Positions 27,150-38,072 are shown, counted from the stretch's first letter. The stretch: DNA of 64,000 nucleotides from Pseudomonadota bacterium (GCA_018241025.1 JAFEEQ010000004.1:124001-188000); one strand, 5' to 3'. Numbers and translations: made by a program. Notes: generated by a model not told the origin, from the letters alone.

Positions 27150-28997
27150 TCAGACGATGCTTCGGGGCACGAATGCCTGCCGTTCGGTGCAATGCACCTC
27201 TTTGCCACCTTCTTTGGCCATATGCGTCCAGCGGATCGCGAATGCCTCCGGTGTCGAGCGCACCTCGAGCCGCGTGTCGATCCGGATCGACCACCCCGGC
27301 CGCTCGAAGGCGACGCGATAACTCTTCGCGGCCACGGCCTGATCCATTGGCAGCGATTGGACTTCGAATCGGGACGCCGTCAGATAGTCCGTGCCGGTCG
27401 CCTCCAAGTGGTAGGCCGAGCCCGCGTTGTGCACCGAAGCACCAGCCATCGGGGCGAAGGCGATGGCCTCGCCGTTGGGGTCCAGCCAGCGCGGAATGCC
27501 CATGCCGCCGCGTGGCAACTTCGTCGGCGTTCGCAGGGTTGCTTCGCCGGCCTGCGCCGGAACAAGCGGTAGATTGAGACGAATGCCGCGCAACGAGATC
27601 TCGCCGGCTTTCGGCCAGAAGGTCGGCCAGCCGCTCGCCGTCAGCATCAGCCCGATGCGATGCCCGGCCCTTGCGGTCCACGCCACCGCCTGAAGCGGAA
27701 TTGTGACGGCGCCATCCGACAAAACATTCAGGGCACCGGTCGTCACGCGCGTGGCGGCTCCGTCCGGGCCTATGTCGATCAAGCGCGCAATGAGATTTCC
27801 GGATCCGCGGCATTCGCAGGACAGACTGGCCGATGGTGCGAATTCCACGTCACCCGGCAACGGCTCGGAGAGGGCAATCAGCGCGCCGGCATCGCGATAC
27901 GCATCCAGCAAAATCGCGCCCGGCGCATCCTCATAAAGATCGTTGCCCAGTACAGGATTGTCCAACGCCCGGTGACTCAGGCGATGCCAGAGCGCATCGG
28001 GTTCTTTTGCAAGCCGGTCGCTGTTTACGCAAAGTGTCATTGCGCCATCGGCCAAACGATCGAGCGCCAGCCATCGCCCCAGCTCGGGGCCACCACACCA
28101 CATCCGAATGGGCGCGTCGTCCTCCACTCCGGTATTCCAGCCTTTCAGATAGCGGTCCCACCAACGCAAGGCCTCTTCTGGAAATCCGATGCGTGGGCCG
28201 CGCGAAGCGGTGTGCGGCAGGGAATGCTCCCACGGTCCAAGGATCGTCCGCAGCGGACCACGCCACTCGCGGGCTATGCGCAGCGCCGAGGTCGTGTATT
28301 TGTCCGCGAACCCGCCATAGAGCAGCAGCGGCACGTCGCCTGTCACCGCCGCGGCCTTGCTTGTCCAATAGTCGTCATGCGCGGGATTCGTCAGCCAGGG
28401 CAGGATCCAGGGCCTGTTGGCTTCAAGCCGCTCCAGCCATAGCGCACGCCATCCCTCGCCAGCCTGAAGTGGGTCGGGCGGCAGCGCATTGAACATCTGC
28501 ATCACGCCGGCCCAGTCGACCTGGGCGGTGTAGAGCGCGCCGCCAAGATAATGAATGTCGGTGCGCCAGCCGTCTTCCGACACGCCGCCCAGCACCATCG
28601 CCTTCAGCGCCGCTGGCTTGCGTGCGGCAACGCGTAGGGCAGTAAAGGCCGACCACGAAAAGCCGGACAGTCCGACAGCGCCATTGCACCAGGACTGTTC
28701 CGCTACCCAGGCGATGGCGGCGCAGGCGTCGTCGATCTCGCCAGGAAGGTATTCGTCGCGCAACACACCGCTCGAGGCACCGGAGCCGGCGATGTCGATC
28801 GCGAGCACCGCGTAACCCGCGGCGGCCCATCGCGGCAGCGCCATGTCGTGCACGCCGCGGAACATGTCAAGGGTGCGATAGGGCGCAAACTCCAGGATCG
28901 CCGGTACCGGGCCCGGAACCGCAGGCCGCAGCAGGCGAGCGCTCAGGCGCCGCCCATCCGGCAGGGGCACGAAGACGAAGCTGTCGAGAATGTCCAT
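27150..28997 (-). CDS. CocE/NonD family hydrolase
   Basis: A 615-residue serine hydrolase of the X-Pro dipeptidyl-peptidase S15 and cocaine-esterase family. The alpha/beta-hydrolase domain (1-320) has [31 protein letters not shown], the nucleophile Ser in SGFSWSAF, and a candidate His in GPWEHSLPH; the C-terminal jelly-roll domain follows from about residue 340. No signal peptide is evident, so it probably acts in the cytoplasm on an acyl or peptide substrate. GGAAAG precedes ATG 28997. It diverges from the methyltransferase gene across 23 bases. Confidence 0.87.
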   Translation of the reverse strand: MDILDSFVFVPLPDGRRLSARLLRPAVPGPVPAILEFAPYRTLDMFRGVHDMALPRWAAAGYAVLAIDIAGSGASSGVLRDEYLPGEIDDACAAIAWVAEQSWCNGAVGLSGFSWSAFTALRVAARKPAALKAMVLGGVSEDGWRTDIHYLGGALYTAQVDWAGVMQMFNALPPDPLQAGEGWRALWLERLEANRPWILPWLTNPAHDDYWTSKAAAVTGDVPLLLYGGFADKYTTSALRIAREWRGPLRTILGPWEHSLPHTASRGPRIGFPEEALRWWDRYLKGWNTGVEDDAPIRMWCGGPELGRWLALDRLADGAMTLCVNSDRLAKEPDALWHRLSHRALDNPVLGNDLYEDAPGAILLDAYRDAGALIALSEPLPGDVEFAPSASLSCECRGSGNLIARLIDIGPDGAATRVTTGALNVLSDGAVTIPLQAVAWTARAGHRIGLMLTASGWPTFWPKAGEISLRGIRLNLPLVPAQAGEATLRTPTKLPRGGMGIPRWLDPNGEAIAFAPMAGASVHNAGSAYHLEATGTDYLTASRFEVQSLPMDQAVAAKSYRVAFERPGWSIRIDTRLEVRSTPEAFAIRWTHMAKEGGKEVHCTERQAFVPRSIV

Positions 28998-29020
28998 CGG
29001 CTTTCCGCTACACTTGCACC

Positions 29021-29869
29021 ATGACACGCAAATCCGCCGGGCAAGACAAGCCGCTTACCGACCTCTGGCCGGGCCAGTCGGTGCCATTGCTGAAGGCCCT
29101 GCACATTCTGACACGCGATGGCGCGTTGAACGCCGATTCGCGGCGCAAGCTGAAGCAGGTGCTGCACCTGGCACAGCTCATCAAACCCGCGCTCGACTGG
29201 GCGCTGGCCGAGAAGGATGCGCCGATCCTCGCCGATCTCGGCGCCGGAAAATCCTATCTCGGCTTCATCCTCTACGATCTGTTCTTTGCCAAGGCGGGGA
29301 AGGGCACCGTGTATGGTATCGAGGCCCGCACGGATCTTGTCGCCACCGCGCACCGCATTGCCACCGACAGCGGCTTCGACCGCATGCGCTTCATCGAAAG
29401 TGCCATCGCGGAAGCGGCCTTGCCCGGCGGCCGCGCCGACATCGTCACCGCGCTCCATGCCTGCGATACCGCGACCGATGAGGCCATCTTGTTCGCGCTC
29501 CGTCACGAGGCGAAATTCATCGCTTTGGTGCCGTGCTGTCAGGCCGAGATCGCCTCGGCGCTCGACGGCGCGCCTGGGCCGCTCCGCCAGCTCTGGCGCC
29601 ATCCGATCCAGCGCCGCGAATTCGGCGCCCACGTCACCAATGTGCTGCGCGGCCTCTTTCTCGAAGCGCACGGCTACAAGGTTCGCGTGACCGAACTCAC
29701 CGGCCTGGAGCATTCGCTCAAGAACGAATTCATCTTCGCCGAACGCCATCAGCGCGCGAATGCGCAGGCGCGTGGCGAATTCGACAAGCTCGTCGCGCAG
29801 CTCGGAGCCGCGCCGTCTCTGCTCAGGCTTTCTGACGAATCTCGCGAATTGCCAGCAGCAGCGGGATAA
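29021..29869 (+). CDS. SAM-dependent methyltransferase, METTL25/GSTCD-like
   Basis: A 282-residue class I methyltransferase with SAM-binding ADLGAGKSYLGF near residue 71, the second motif GIEARTDLV and TALHACDTATDEAI, a conserved VPCCQAEI near the active site and EHSLKNEFIF near the end. This pattern belongs to the methyltransferase domain also found in METTL25-like eukaryotic proteins, some of which act on RNA; the target here is unknown. The last 47 bases overlap the convergent transporter gene. Confidence 0.8.
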   Translation: MTRKSAGQDKPLTDLWPGQSVPLLKALHILTRDGALNADSRRKLKQVLHLAQLIKPALDWALAEKDAPILADLGAGKSYLGFILYDLFFAKAGKGTVYGIEARTDLVATAHRIATDSGFDRMRFIESAIAEAALPGGRADIVTALHACDTATDEAILFALRHEAKFIALVPCCQAEIASALDGAPGPLRQLWRHPIQRREFGAHVTNVLRGLFLEAHGYKVRVTELTGLEHSLKNEFIFAERHQRANAQARGEFDKLVAQLGAAPSLLRLSDESRELPAAAG

Positions 29870-30998
29870 TGGCGATCAGCTGCGCTGCGATCGCGACCGT
29901 AACAAGCGCCGTCAGCGACAGGTCGTAGAGTTCGCCGAGCAGGGCGCTGCCGGCGAACCAGGCGGTGCCGTAGATCGCCGAGAACAGGCCATAGGCGCGG
30001 GCGCGGATCTCCCTCGCGACGAGTTTCGCCACCGAGGCCGACATCAGCGCGGTGAGCGTGCCGAGCGCCAGGCCCCATAACAATGTCCCGCCGATAGCCG
30101 TCTCCGTCGTGCCGAAGAACATCAGCGGCGTCGCCGCGGCGGCGATCAGGATCACGGGTACCAGCACGATCAATCCGCGCCGGTCGAACAACAGCCCGAA
30201 GATCAGCGCGCCGACGCCGGAAGCGCCCATCGCGGCGGCATAGGTGATCTGCACCGCATCGGGCGCGACAAGACCCGTGCGTGCGAAGTGATAGGCGATC
30301 AGCGAGAAGTCGGCGTAACCGAAACCGAGAAGGCCCGCGCTCGCGGTATAGAACCAGAAGCCGCGCGACAGTTCCGGCAAGGCACCGTCGGTCGCCGGCG
30401 GGGTGATCCGTCCCGCATAGTTGTAGCGCACGACCAGGTATCCCAATGTGATCATGGTCAGCACGGCCGGCACGCCGAGCCAGAGATAGGCCTCGTGATA
30501 GGCGCCGTGATGCGCGAGCACGAAGGCGGTGATCAGCGGTCCGATAATGGCGCCTGTCTGGTCGAGCGCCTCTTGCAAGCCGAATGCCCAGCCCTGTCCG
30601 ATATGGTCGCCGGCGCGTGCCTGCATCGTGCTGGTCGCGGGATTGCGGATCGCCTTGCCGGTGCGCTCGAGCACGATGAACAGCGCCGCCACGCGCCAGT
30701 CGAACGCGAAGGCCATCAGCGGCACCGAGGCCATCGTAAGAGCGTAACCGCCGATGGCGATGGGCCAATAGGCGCCGGTGCGCTGCACCAGGCGGCCGGA
30801 CAATAGACGCAGCGCGTAACCCGCCAGCTCGCCGCCGCCGGCGATCGCGCCGACGGCTGCACCGCTGGCGCCGAGGAGGCCGAGATAGGGTCCGTTCAAT
30901 CCGCGCATGCCCTCATAGGCCATGTCCGCGAACAGGCTGACGATGCCGAAGGCAACGATGAATGCCGTGGCGCTCCGCTTGTCGAATTGCTGGTCCAT
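29823..30998 (-). CDS. MFS transporter
   Basis: A 391-residue major facilitator with twelve predicted helices. The N-terminus has FADMAYEGMRGLNGPYL; the loop between helices 2 and 3 reads GRLVQRTGAYWPIAI; ERTGKAIRNPATSTM is a conserved charged loop and GLLFDRRGLIVLV the equivalent in the second half. The substrate cannot be read. The gene is 15 bases from the S41 peptidase gene on the same strand, and its 3' end overlaps the methyltransferase. Confidence 0.88.
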   Translation of the reverse strand: MDQQFDKRSATAFIVAFGIVSLFADMAYEGMRGLNGPYLGLLGASGAAVGAIAGGGELAGYALRLLSGRLVQRTGAYWPIAIGGYALTMASVPLMAFAFDWRVAALFIVLERTGKAIRNPATSTMQARAGDHIGQGWAFGLQEALDQTGAIIGPLITAFVLAHHGAYHEAYLWLGVPAVLTMITLGYLVVRYNYAGRITPPATDGALPELSRGFWFYTASAGLLGFGYADFSLIAYHFARTGLVAPDAVQITYAAAMGASGVGALIFGLLFDRRGLIVLVPVILIAAAATPLMFFGTTETAIGGTLLWGLALGTLTALMSASVAKLVAREIRARAYGLFSAIYGTAWFAGSALLGELYDLSLTALVTVAIAAQLIAIIPLLLAIREIRQKA

Positions 30999-31013
30999 CG
31001 GCTGTTCCCCCCG

Positions 31014-32249
31014 TTAGCGCGGCATGTTGCGCAGCACCGCTATTCCCCGCGCCAGGATCGGATCTTCGCCTTCGGTGCTGGCGAGATCGATGTAATTCTT
31101 GGGCACGAAGCGTTCGCGCGGCGTGCCGTTCAGATGATAAAGCCGCAACGTCGGAAAATGCACGCCGATGCCGCTCGCCGGCAATGTCACACCGTCGGTC
31201 GCACCGCACAGCCCGGCCATCCGCGTGCCGACGATGGCGGCGCGGCCCATGCCGTCGAGGCCGATCGTCATGCCTTCGCCCATGCTGCCGGTCCAGTGGT
31301 CGCACAGCACGACGAGATTGTTGGTCGCCATGAACGGCCCGCGCGGACGCACCCAGCGCAGTGTCGAATCCTTGGGAAAGGATTTGTGCGGCCCCGGCGC
31401 GAACATGCGCTGGTAGTAGGTCTTCTTCGAGATGAAACGGCCAAGTATGGGTTCGGCAACATCGGTGTTGCCGCCGCTCGGCGTGTCGCGCAGGTCGAGG
31501 ATGAGGCCGCGGACATGACGCACATCGGCAAGCGCCTTGTCGAATTCCGCGATCAGTCCTGTATCACCCAGGCTGTTGCCGGGCCTGAGCCAGGCAATCT
31601 CCGGATCGATGTGCCGCAGCGTCAGAAGGGGCGCATCAGGTCCGCGCTCGTGAGGCGGCAGATCGATCCGGTGCTCGACATTGTCGATATCGGCGTAGGT
31701 GAAAATGCGGCGCGCACGATGCGTCCCGGCCAGCAGGACACGCAGCGTATAGTCGTCAGCTTCCGGATCGGCTGCCGACAGAGCTTTCGGTCCATGCGCG
31801 GCAACCGCATCGCGCACCGGCATACCGGCGATGGTCCGGATATGATGGCCGGCGCGCAAGCCGGCCGCTGCGAGCGTGCTGCCCGGCCGCACGGCTTCGA
31901 CGACGGCCTCTCCATCTTTGAATCCCGCCCAGCATTCGGCACCGGTCGGTACAAGCTGCGGCGAGTCGCCGTTGTTGGTGTTGGCCTCGATGTGATGATC
32001 GTGGAATTCGGCGAGCAGGCCTTCGAGCACGCCGAGAAAGACATGATCGTCCACTGCGCCCTGCGCCATCGGGACGTAGATCGCGCGCAATTTCTCCAGA
32101 TCGACGTGCCGGTCGGGCAGATAGACGTAACGCCGGGCCATCGTGTCGATGAGCCAGCTCACATCGCCGGCATAATCCGTGGCGGCGCGGGCTATCGTGG
32201 GCGCAAGAGCGGCGGCGGCGATACCCGCCAGGAACTGTCTGCGAAGCAT
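31014..32249 (-). CDS. Tat-exported S41 family peptidase
   Basis: A 411-residue protein that starts MLRRQFLAGIAAAALAPTIARA, a twin-arginine signal. It has a PDZ-like segment (VRPGSTLAAAGLRAGHHIRTIAGMPV), the tail-specific-protease core with LILDLRDTPSGGNTD and the predicted nucleophile Ser in TGSMGEGMTIGLDGMGRAAIVG. The nucleophile follows the S41 pattern, but the family's Lys is not certain. ATG 32249 is chosen for the signal peptide; the upstream frame runs into the next gene's end. It sits between a flavoprotein and an MFS gene on the same strand. Confidence 0.85.
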   Translation of the reverse strand: MLRRQFLAGIAAAALAPTIARAATDYAGDVSWLIDTMARRYVYLPDRHVDLEKLRAIYVPMAQGAVDDHVFLGVLEGLLAEFHDHHIEANTNNGDSPQLVPTGAECWAGFKDGEAVVEAVRPGSTLAAAGLRAGHHIRTIAGMPVRDAVAAHGPKALSAADPEADDYTLRVLLAGTHRARRIFTYADIDNVEHRIDLPPHERGPDAPLLTLRHIDPEIAWLRPGNSLGDTGLIAEFDKALADVRHVRGLILDLRDTPSGGNTDVAEPILGRFISKKTYYQRMFAPGPHKSFPKDSTLRWVRPRGPFMATNNLVVLCDHWTGSMGEGMTIGLDGMGRAAIVGTRMAGLCGATDGVTLPASGIGVHFPTLRLYHLNGTPRERFVPKNYIDLASTEGEDPILARGIAVLRNMPR

Positions 32250-32293
32250 GGCCGCAAATTGCGCGGGCTGCGGCAGCGGCGCAAGTGCGGCGT

Positions 32294-33454
32294 TCAGATC
32301 ACCCGTAGTGTCGGGCCGCGCAGCTCGGGCGGGGTCTGGTCGAGGGCCTCGCGCTCGAACTCCTCGCACCATTGCTCGAAGGATTGCACGCTACCGGCGC
32401 GGGCGTGGAAGTAGAGTCGCTGCGCGACGGCCTTTGCCGGCGCGCTCATCAGGAAGGCGTTGATCAGCAGGTTCGGCGGCGCAAGGTCGAGCAAGCGGCG
32501 CATCATCATCTTGGCGCGGAAGCGCGGCGCCTCGCGCGCCATCTGCGCCACCGGATGCGGCCCGCGATCGCCGAGATAGTCGGAGACAAGCTGCGCCGCG
32601 CGGCGGCCGAAATGCAGCGCGGTGTGGATGCCGCCGCCGGTTACCGGCGAAACCATGCCCGCTGCATCGCCGACCAGCAGCACGCGGTTGGTGCCGAGAT
32701 GCTTCAGCGTTCCGCCGGTGGGGATCAACCCGCTGCGCCGTGCATTCACCCGGATGTTCCGGATGTCGAACACGGTCTTCAGGCGCAGCAGAAGCTCGCC
32801 GAGATCGGGCTTCTCCGGCCGGCTTGCCGCGACGCCGATCTGCGTGACGCCGACGCCCGGCACTGCCCAGGCGATATAGCCGGGCGCAATCCGGCTGTCG
32901 GCGAAGCAATGCAGGAAGCGGCGGTCGAGCTCCTCGATCGGCTCGCATTCGATTTCCAGCCCGGCGAGAAACCGCGTGTTGCGGCTGAGCCCGAATTGCT
33001 CGGCGACTTTTGAACGCGCGCCATCGGCCCCGATCAGATAGCTCGCATGCAGATCGATCCCGGGAAGGGCGACGCCCCGTTCGTGCTCGATGGCGTTCTC
33101 GAAGCGGCGCCCGAAGAGAAGCGTCGCACCGGCCCGTTCCGCCTCGCTCGCCATCCAGCGCAGCACGCCGGCGGTGTCGGTCGCCTGAAAGAAATATCCG
33201 GGAGCCGAGAGATCGATGGAGCGGTCGTTCGGCGCATACATCCGCACCCCGCGCACCTTGCGCATGAGATGCGAGGGCAGGTCGAAATCGTCGCTCGCCT
33301 CTTTCACCACGATGCCGGTGGTCCGCACCCGTGCACCGGGCTCGGCCTTCGCATCGATGACCGCGACCTTGAGGCCCTTCAGCGCAGCGGTGCGCGCGCA
33401 GGCCAGCCCGGCAAAACTGCCGCCGACGATAATGAGATCGAAGCGCTGAACCAT
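32294..33454 (-). CDS. FAD-dependent oxidoreductase, geranylgeranyl-reductase-like
   Basis: A 386-residue flavoprotein with the Rossmann FAD loop LIIVGGSFAGLACARTAALKG, GADGARSKVAEQFGL and the ribityl-binding VLLVGDAAGMVSPVTGGGIHTALHFGRRAA. These are the marks of geranylgeranyl-reductase-like and PHBH-type flavoproteins, which saturate isoprenoid chains or hydroxylate rings. The substrate is unknown. The gene starts 55 bases from the pheT stop, in the same leftward group as the S41 peptidase and MFS genes. Confidence 0.88.
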   Translation of the reverse strand: MVQRFDLIIVGGSFAGLACARTAALKGLKVAVIDAKAEPGARVRTTGIVVKEASDDFDLPSHLMRKVRGVRMYAPNDRSIDLSAPGYFFQATDTAGVLRWMASEAERAGATLLFGRRFENAIEHERGVALPGIDLHASYLIGADGARSKVAEQFGLSRNTRFLAGLEIECEPIEELDRRFLHCFADSRIAPGYIAWAVPGVGVTQIGVAASRPEKPDLGELLLRLKTVFDIRNIRVNARRSGLIPTGGTLKHLGTNRVLLVGDAAGMVSPVTGGGIHTALHFGRRAAQLVSDYLGDRGPHPVAQMAREAPRFRAKMMMRRLLDLAPPNLLINAFLMSAPAKAVAQRLYFHARAGSVQSFEQWCEEFEREALDQTPPELRGPTLRVI

Positions 33455-33509
33455 GGCGTCCTCCCCGTCAGGCGAGAACTCTACACCAGCGTTGGGCGTT
33501 ATTGTGACG

Positions 33510-35894
33510 CTAGGCGCGCAGCGCCGCCCCGGTTGTCTTGGTTACTGCGGCAACGATTTTCTGCGCCAGCGCCTCGATTTCCGGCTCGGTCAGGGTCTTG
33601 TCCCTGGGCTGGATGCGGACACTGACGGCAAGGGATTTCTTGCCCTCCGGCACGCCCTTGCCCTCGTAAACGTCGAACACCGTCGCCGCCTCGATCAGGG
33701 CACGGTCGGCGCCCTTGGTCGCGCGCAGCACCTCTTCAGCCGTCACCTTGCCATCCACCACGAAGGCGAAGTCGCGCTCCACCGCCTGGAACGGCGACGG
33801 TGCGAAAGTGGCGCGGGCCTTGCCCTTGGCCTTGGACTCCGGGATGGCGTCGAGATTGATCTCGAACGCCGCGACGGGCCCCTTCAGGTCGAAAGCGGCA
33901 AGAACCTTCGGATGCAGCTCGCCGAAGGTTGCGATCACCTTGGGCCCAAGCGCCAGCGTGCCGCTGCGGCCCGGGTGATACCAGCCGGGTGCGCCGGCCT
34001 TCGCAGGCGCCGTCATCGCCGACCCCATTGCGGCTTCGAGCGCCGCCAGCATGTCGGCCTTCACATCGAACACATCGGCAGGGTGCGTGGCCTTGCTCCA
34101 GCTCCGCGCGCCATTTCCGGTGCGGATTCCGGCCGCGATCAGGGCCTGCGCGCCGGGCATGCCGCTCTCGAACTGGGCCCCGATTTCGAACAGCATCAAA
34201 TTGTCGAAGCCGCGCGCTGCATTGCGCGCCGCCGCCGCGAGAAGCGAGGGCAGAACGCTCGGGCGCAGCGCGTCGAGATCGGCGGAGATCGGATTCTCCA
34301 CCTGGCGCACATCGTCGCCGCCGCCGAACAGCGCGGCATGCGCGCGCGGAATGAAGGAGAAGTTGATCGTCTCGTTGAAGCCGCGACCCGCCAGCGTGCG
34401 GCGGACGAAGCGCGTACGCCGCTGTGCCGGCGTCAGCACAGGCTTGGCGACCGCATGCAGCCGCTCCATCGCCACCGACGGCACCTTATTGAGGCCGTGC
34501 ATGCGCACGATCTCTTCCACCAGATCTGCGGACAGATTCACATCGCTGCGCCAGGACGGTGGCGAAACCTTCAAACTCGCGCCGGCGTCTTCGACCGTGA
34601 AGCCGAGCCGTTTCAGGATCGCGATCTGCTCCGACTTCGGCACCTCAATGCCGCCAAGGCGCGAAACATGACCTGGATCGAAATCGATGCTGCGCTTCCA
34701 GGCCGGCGGCGCGCCTGCGACCACGAGCTCCGACGGTTCGCCGCCGCAGAATTCGAGGATCATCTTGGTAGCGAGTTCGATGCCGGGCAGCACGAACTCC
34801 GGATCGACACCACGCTCGAAACGGTAGCGCGCGTCGGAGATGATGCCGAGCTTGCGGCCGGTGCGTGCGATCGAGATCGGATCGAACAGCGCCGCTTCGA
34901 CGAACACGTCGGTCGTGGCGTCCGTGCAGGAGCTGTCTTCACCGCCCATTACGCCGCCAATGCCTTGCGGCCCGTTGTCGTCGGCGATCACCACCATCGT
35001 GGGATCGAGCGTGTAGGTCTTCCCGTCCAGCGCCAGGACGGTCTCGCCGTCCTTCGCCAGCCGTGCCCGCAGATCGCCCTTCACCTTCGCCGCGTCGTAC
35101 ACATGCAGTGGGCGGCCGCGGTCCAGCGACAGGAAATTGGTGACGTCGACCAGCGCCGAGATCGGGCGCAGGCCCACGGCCTTCAACCAGTCCTGCAGCC
35201 ATTTCGGCGACGGGCCGTTCTTCACGCCGCGGATCAGCCGTCCGGCAAACATCGGCGCGGCTTCGGTCTCCACCGCGGGTTTGATCGGCGACGGGAATTT
35301 TCCCGGCACCGGCGAGAGATCACCTTCGCGCAGTCGGCCGAGGCCCGAAGCCGCCAGATCGCGTGCGATGCCATAGACGGCGGTGCAATCGCCGCGATTG
35401 GGCGTCAGCGAAACGTCGATCACCGGATCGGTCAGGCCGAGCGCGATGGCCGCCTTGTCACCGATCTTCGCATCGGTGGGGAGCTCGATGATGCCGTCAT
35501 GATCCTCGCCGAGCAGAAGCTCGCGCGCCGAACACATCATGCCGCGCGACTCGACTCCGCGAATGGTGCCGATCTTGAGCGCTTCGCCGGTCACCGGAAT
35601 GACCGTCCCCGGCCGCGCCAGCACGACCTTGATCCCCGCCCGCGCGTTCGGCGCGCCGCACACGATCTGCAAGGGCGCGCCATCGCCCGCATCGACCATG
35701 CACAGCCGCAGCTTGTCGGCGTTAGGATGTTTCTCGGCCGAGATGACCTGGGCCACGGCGAAATCCTTCAGCCGCGCGCCGGCATCTTCCACCGACTCGA
35801 CCTCGAGCCCGATAGAGGTCAGGCGTTCGGCGATCGCATCGACAGCCGCGTCGGTGTCGAGCGGTGCCTTCAGCCAGGAGAGCGTGAATTTCAT
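33510..35894 (-). CDS. pheT: Phenylalanine-tRNA ligase beta subunit
   Basis: Large subunit of the alpha2beta2 enzyme that charges tRNA-Phe. The 794-residue protein has the N-terminal tRNA-binding OB fold (residues about 40-150, with [16 protein letters not shown] and [14 protein letters not shown]), the B3/B4 editing region, the B5 domain with [18 protein letters not shown], and the C-terminal FDX-ACB anticodon-binding domain with [16 protein letters not shown] and [22 protein letters not shown] 35894 overlaps the pheS TGA (ATGA). An in-frame extension past 36000 lies inside pheS and is not used. Confidence 0.97.
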   Translation of the reverse strand: MKFTLSWLKAPLDTDAAVDAIAERLTSIGLEVESVEDAGARLKDFAVAQVISAEKHPNADKLRLCMVDAGDGAPLQIVCGAPNARAGIKVVLARPGTVIPVTGEALKIGTIRGVESRGMMCSARELLLGEDHDGIIELPTDAKIGDKAAIALGLTDPVIDVSLTPNRGDCTAVYGIARDLAASGLGRLREGDLSPVPGKFPSPIKPAVETEAAPMFAGRLIRGVKNGPSPKWLQDWLKAVGLRPISALVDVTNFLSLDRGRPLHVYDAAKVKGDLRARLAKDGETVLALDGKTYTLDPTMVVIADDNGPQGIGGVMGGEDSSCTDATTDVFVEAALFDPISIARTGRKLGIISDARYRFERGVDPEFVLPGIELATKMILEFCGGEPSELVVAGAPPAWKRSIDFDPGHVSRLGGIEVPKSEQIAILKRLGFTVEDAGASLKVSPPSWRSDVNLSADLVEEIVRMHGLNKVPSVAMERLHAVAKPVLTPAQRRTRFVRRTLAGRGFNETINFSFIPRAHAALFGGGDDVRQVENPISADLDALRPSVLPSLLAAAARNAARGFDNLMLFEIGAQFESGMPGAQALIAAGIRTGNGARSWSKATHPADVFDVKADMLAALEAAMGSAMTAPAKAGAPGWYHPGRSGTLALGPKVIATFGELHPKVLAAFDLKGPVAAFEINLDAIPESKAKGKARATFAPSPFQAVERDFAFVVDGKVTAEEVLRATKGADRALIEAATVFDVYEGKGVPEGKKSLAVSVRIQPRDKTLTEPEIEALAQKIVAAVTKTTGAALRA

Positions 35895-36970
35895 CGGCTG
35901 AGCCCTCCGTCCAGCGTCGGCAGGTCGAGGGACGCAAAGCCGTAATGGCGCAGCCAGCGCACATCGGATTCGAAGAACGGGCGCAGGTCGGGCGCGCCGT
36001 ATTTCAGCATCGCCATGCGGTCGAGGCCGAAACCGAAGGCGAAGCCCTGATACTTCGTCGAGTCGATGCCGCACATATCGAGCACGTTCGGGTGCACCAT
36101 GCCGGAGCCGCCGAGTTCGAGCCAGTCATTACCGGTGCCGAAGGCGATCTTGCCGGGGACCGAGCGGTCGCAGCGCATGTCCCATTCGACGCTCGGCTCG
36201 GTGAAGGGGAAGAAGCTCGGCCGCGCGCGCAGCGTGACATTCTCGATCTCGAAGAATGCCTTGCAGAACTCCTCGACCACCCATTTCAGATTGCCCAGAT
36301 GCGTCTTCTCGTCGATCACGAGGGCTTCGAGCTGGTGGAACATCGGCGTATGCGTCGCGTCGTTGTCGACGCGATAGGTCCGGCCCGGCACGATCACGCG
36401 GATCGGCGGCTTCTGCTTCAGCATGGTGCGCACCTGCACCGGCGAGGTATGCGTGCGCAGGATGTGGCGCGAACCGTCTTCCTGGCGCGCGATGTAGAAG
36501 GTGTCGTGCATCTCGCGCGCGGGGTGGTCCGGCGGGATGTTCAACTTGGTGAAGTTGTAGTCGTCGTATTCGACGTCCGGCCCTTCGGCGATGGCGAAGC
36601 CGAGATCGGCGAAGATCGCCGCGATCTCGTCGAGCACCTGCGACACCGGATGTATTGTACCGGTAGCTTCGGGCCGCGCGGGCAGGGTGACGTCGACCGT
36701 CTCGCTTGCGAGACGCGCATTCAGCGCGACATCGCCAAGCTCGGCCTTGCGTGCTGCGATGGCGTTCGTGACCTTGTCGCGCAACCCGTTGAACAGCGGA
36801 CCGTTGACCTTGCGCTCCTCGGCGCTCATCGCGCCAAGGGTCTTCAGAAGCTCGCTGATCGATCCCTTCTTGCCGAGGGCGGCAACGCGCAAGGCTTCGA
36901 GCGCGGCTTCGTCGGAGGCCGACGCAACCGCGCCCAGAATGTCGCGCTCGAGAGTGGCAATATCGCTCAT
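35891..36970 (-). CDS. pheS: Phenylalanine-tRNA ligase alpha subunit
   Basis: Catalytic subunit of phenylalanyl-tRNA synthetase, 359 residues. It has the N-terminal coiled coil, class II motif 1 [19 protein letters not shown], motif 2 with [18 protein letters not shown] and motif 3 [20 protein letters not shown] 36970 ([10 protein letters not shown]) is used; a GTG 12 bases upstream is in frame but has no better binding site. It is coupled with pheT downstream and preceded by a 143-base gap holding two GC-rich hairpin repeats after rplT. Confidence 0.97.
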   Translation of the reverse strand: MSDIATLERDILGAVASASDEAALEALRVAALGKKGSISELLKTLGAMSAEERKVNGPLFNGLRDKVTNAIAARKAELGDVALNARLASETVDVTLPARPEATGTIHPVSQVLDEIAAIFADLGFAIAEGPDVEYDDYNFTKLNIPPDHPAREMHDTFYIARQEDGSRHILRTHTSPVQVRTMLKQKPPIRVIVPGRTYRVDNDATHTPMFHQLEALVIDEKTHLGNLKWVVEEFCKAFFEIENVTLRARPSFFPFTEPSVEWDMRCDRSVPGKIAFGTGNDWLELGGSGMVHPNVLDMCGIDSTKYQGFAFGFGLDRMAMLKYGAPDLRPFFESDVRWLRHYGFASLDLPTLDGGLSR

Positions 36971-37001
36971 GATCGAATCCACTTTTCTCTTACTTCGCCA
37001 A

Positions 37002-37080
37002 GCCCGGGCTTGTCCCGGGCATCCATGATCGCCTGTCTGGCAGGGTCTTCATGGATCGCCGGCACAAGGCCGGCGATGAC
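37002..37080. repeat. Paired palindromic repeat between rplT and pheS
   Basis: GCCCGGG-CTTGT-CCCGGGC at 37002-37020 and GCCGGC-ACAAG-GCCGGC at 37058-37074 are two strong hairpins in one gap. They have the look of the intergenic palindromic repeats common in alphaproteobacteria (the second lies in the phrase ATGGATCGCCGG...GATGACG). They could regulate pheST transcription, but a leader peptide rich in Phe is not seen. Confidence 0.7.
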
Positions 37081-37113
37081 GTCCATTGGAAGAGGGTGGA
37101 TTGAGGCGAAGAC

Positions 37114-37470
37114 TTAGGCGCTCGCGCCGCTGGCCTGATCCACCAGAGCCTTGAAGGCTGCGGGCTCGTTGGTCGCGAGTTCGGAGAGCACCTTGCGATC
37201 GATCTCGATACCCGCCTTGGCGAGCCCGCTGATAAATCGGCTGTAGGTTATCCCATGCTCGCGGCAGCCGGCATTGATGCGCTGGATCCAAAGCGCGCGG
37301 AAATTACGCTTCTTCTCCTTGCGGCCGATATAGTTGTGCTGCAGCGAACGATCGGCGGCGGCATTGGCCGACGTGATGGTGTTCTTGCGGCGGCCATAGA
37401 AGCCTTTGACGGCCTTGAAGACCTTCTTGCGGCGGGCGCGGCTCGGAACGGCGCGGGGCGAACGTGACAT
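37114..37470 (-). CDS. rplT: 50S ribosomal protein L20
   Basis: Large-subunit assembly protein, 118 residues, nearly invariant in bacteria: [29 protein letters not shown] with its very basic N-terminal tail, then [28 protein letters not shown]. In other bacteria L20 represses translation of the rpmI-rplT message. The gene is separated from rpmI by 3 bases and from pheS by 143 bases with paired hairpins. Confidence 0.98.
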   Translation of the reverse strand: MSRSPRAVPSRARRKKVFKAVKGFYGRRKNTITSANAAADRSLQHNYIGRKEKKRNFRALWIQRINAGCREHGITYSRFISGLAKAGIEIDRKVLSELATNEPAAFKALVDQASGASA

Positions 37471-37473
37471 GGC

Positions 37474-37680
37474 TCAGATACCTCCGCCGTAGGGCATCCA
37501 GCGCTTCACGCGCCGGGTCTCGGATTCCGACAGCAGTGCGGTGCCGCGCAGGTCGCGGGTGCGGGCCGGGGAATTGGAGATCAGGCGGTGGCGCTTGCCG
37601 ACCTGGTGGGTCTTGACCTTGCCGCTTTTGGTGAATTTGAAGCGCTTTTTGGCGCCCGATTTGGTCTTCAATTTGGGCAT
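37474..37680 (-). CDS. rpmI: 50S ribosomal protein L35
   Basis: A 68-residue basic protein of the large subunit, beginning MPKLKTKSGAKKRFKFTKSGKV and continuing RHRLISNSPARTRDLRGTALL. It is the first gene of the leftward rpmI-rplT-pheS-pheT group. infC, which often precedes it, is not in the window; the 128 bases upstream hold only leader or promoter DNA. Confidence 0.97.
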   Translation of the reverse strand: MPKLKTKSGAKKRFKFTKSGKVKTHQVGKRHRLISNSPARTRDLRGTALLSESETRRVKRWMPYGGGI

Positions 37681-37808
37681 TTTGCGGTCTCCTTGGCCCA
37701 GGAGGGCCGGTTCGCGTTTGGAGTCGCCAAGGCATGCCCTGCCCGGCCACTCGCGAAAGAGCGGGCGTCTTAAAGGGGCGCGAAATTTATTGCAAGGCGC
37801 GGGTGCGG

Positions 37809-38072
37809 CTATTTCTTGTCCGGCATATTGCCGGAAACCATCCGGTCGCGGGTCGGGCTGCCGCTCGACCGTCCGGTTACGCCGAAGTCGCCGGACTGGC
37901 TTCCCGGCTCGGCCGACAGAAATCCGTCGGCCGCCAGACCGCGCTTCAGGAGTTCCCGAATCGCCGATGCCCGGCTCGGCATACGGCGCTCGAAACGCCA
38001 GGTATCCAATGCCTCAAGCTCCTGTTTGGTCAGCATAATTTGTAGACGCTCGCCGCGCGTCAGGTCTGCCAT
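37809..38072 (-). CDS. Ribbon-helix-helix-like small regulator
   Basis: From ATG 38072 an 87-residue protein with MADLTRGERLQIMLTKQELEALDTWRFERRMPSRASAIRELLKRGL, the strand-helix-helix pattern of CopG/MetJ-like DNA-binding proteins (strand about 8-14, helices 17-27 and 33-45). The C-terminal 35 residues look disordered. A longer frame from 38177 has poor coding character. A GGAG lies 11 bases before 38072. It probably binds DNA, but its target is unknown. Confidence 0.7.
   Translation of the reverse strand: MADLTRGERLQIMLTKQELEALDTWRFERRMPSRASAIRELLKRGLAADGFLSAEPGSQSGDFGVTGRSSGSPTRDRMVSGNMPDKK

Noticed and set aside
33453..35945. 830-codon open frame on the plus strand opposite pheT
   Set aside because: Antisense shadow of pheT, which has all expected domains. 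The frame is Arg/His/Gly-rich with no recognisable protein.
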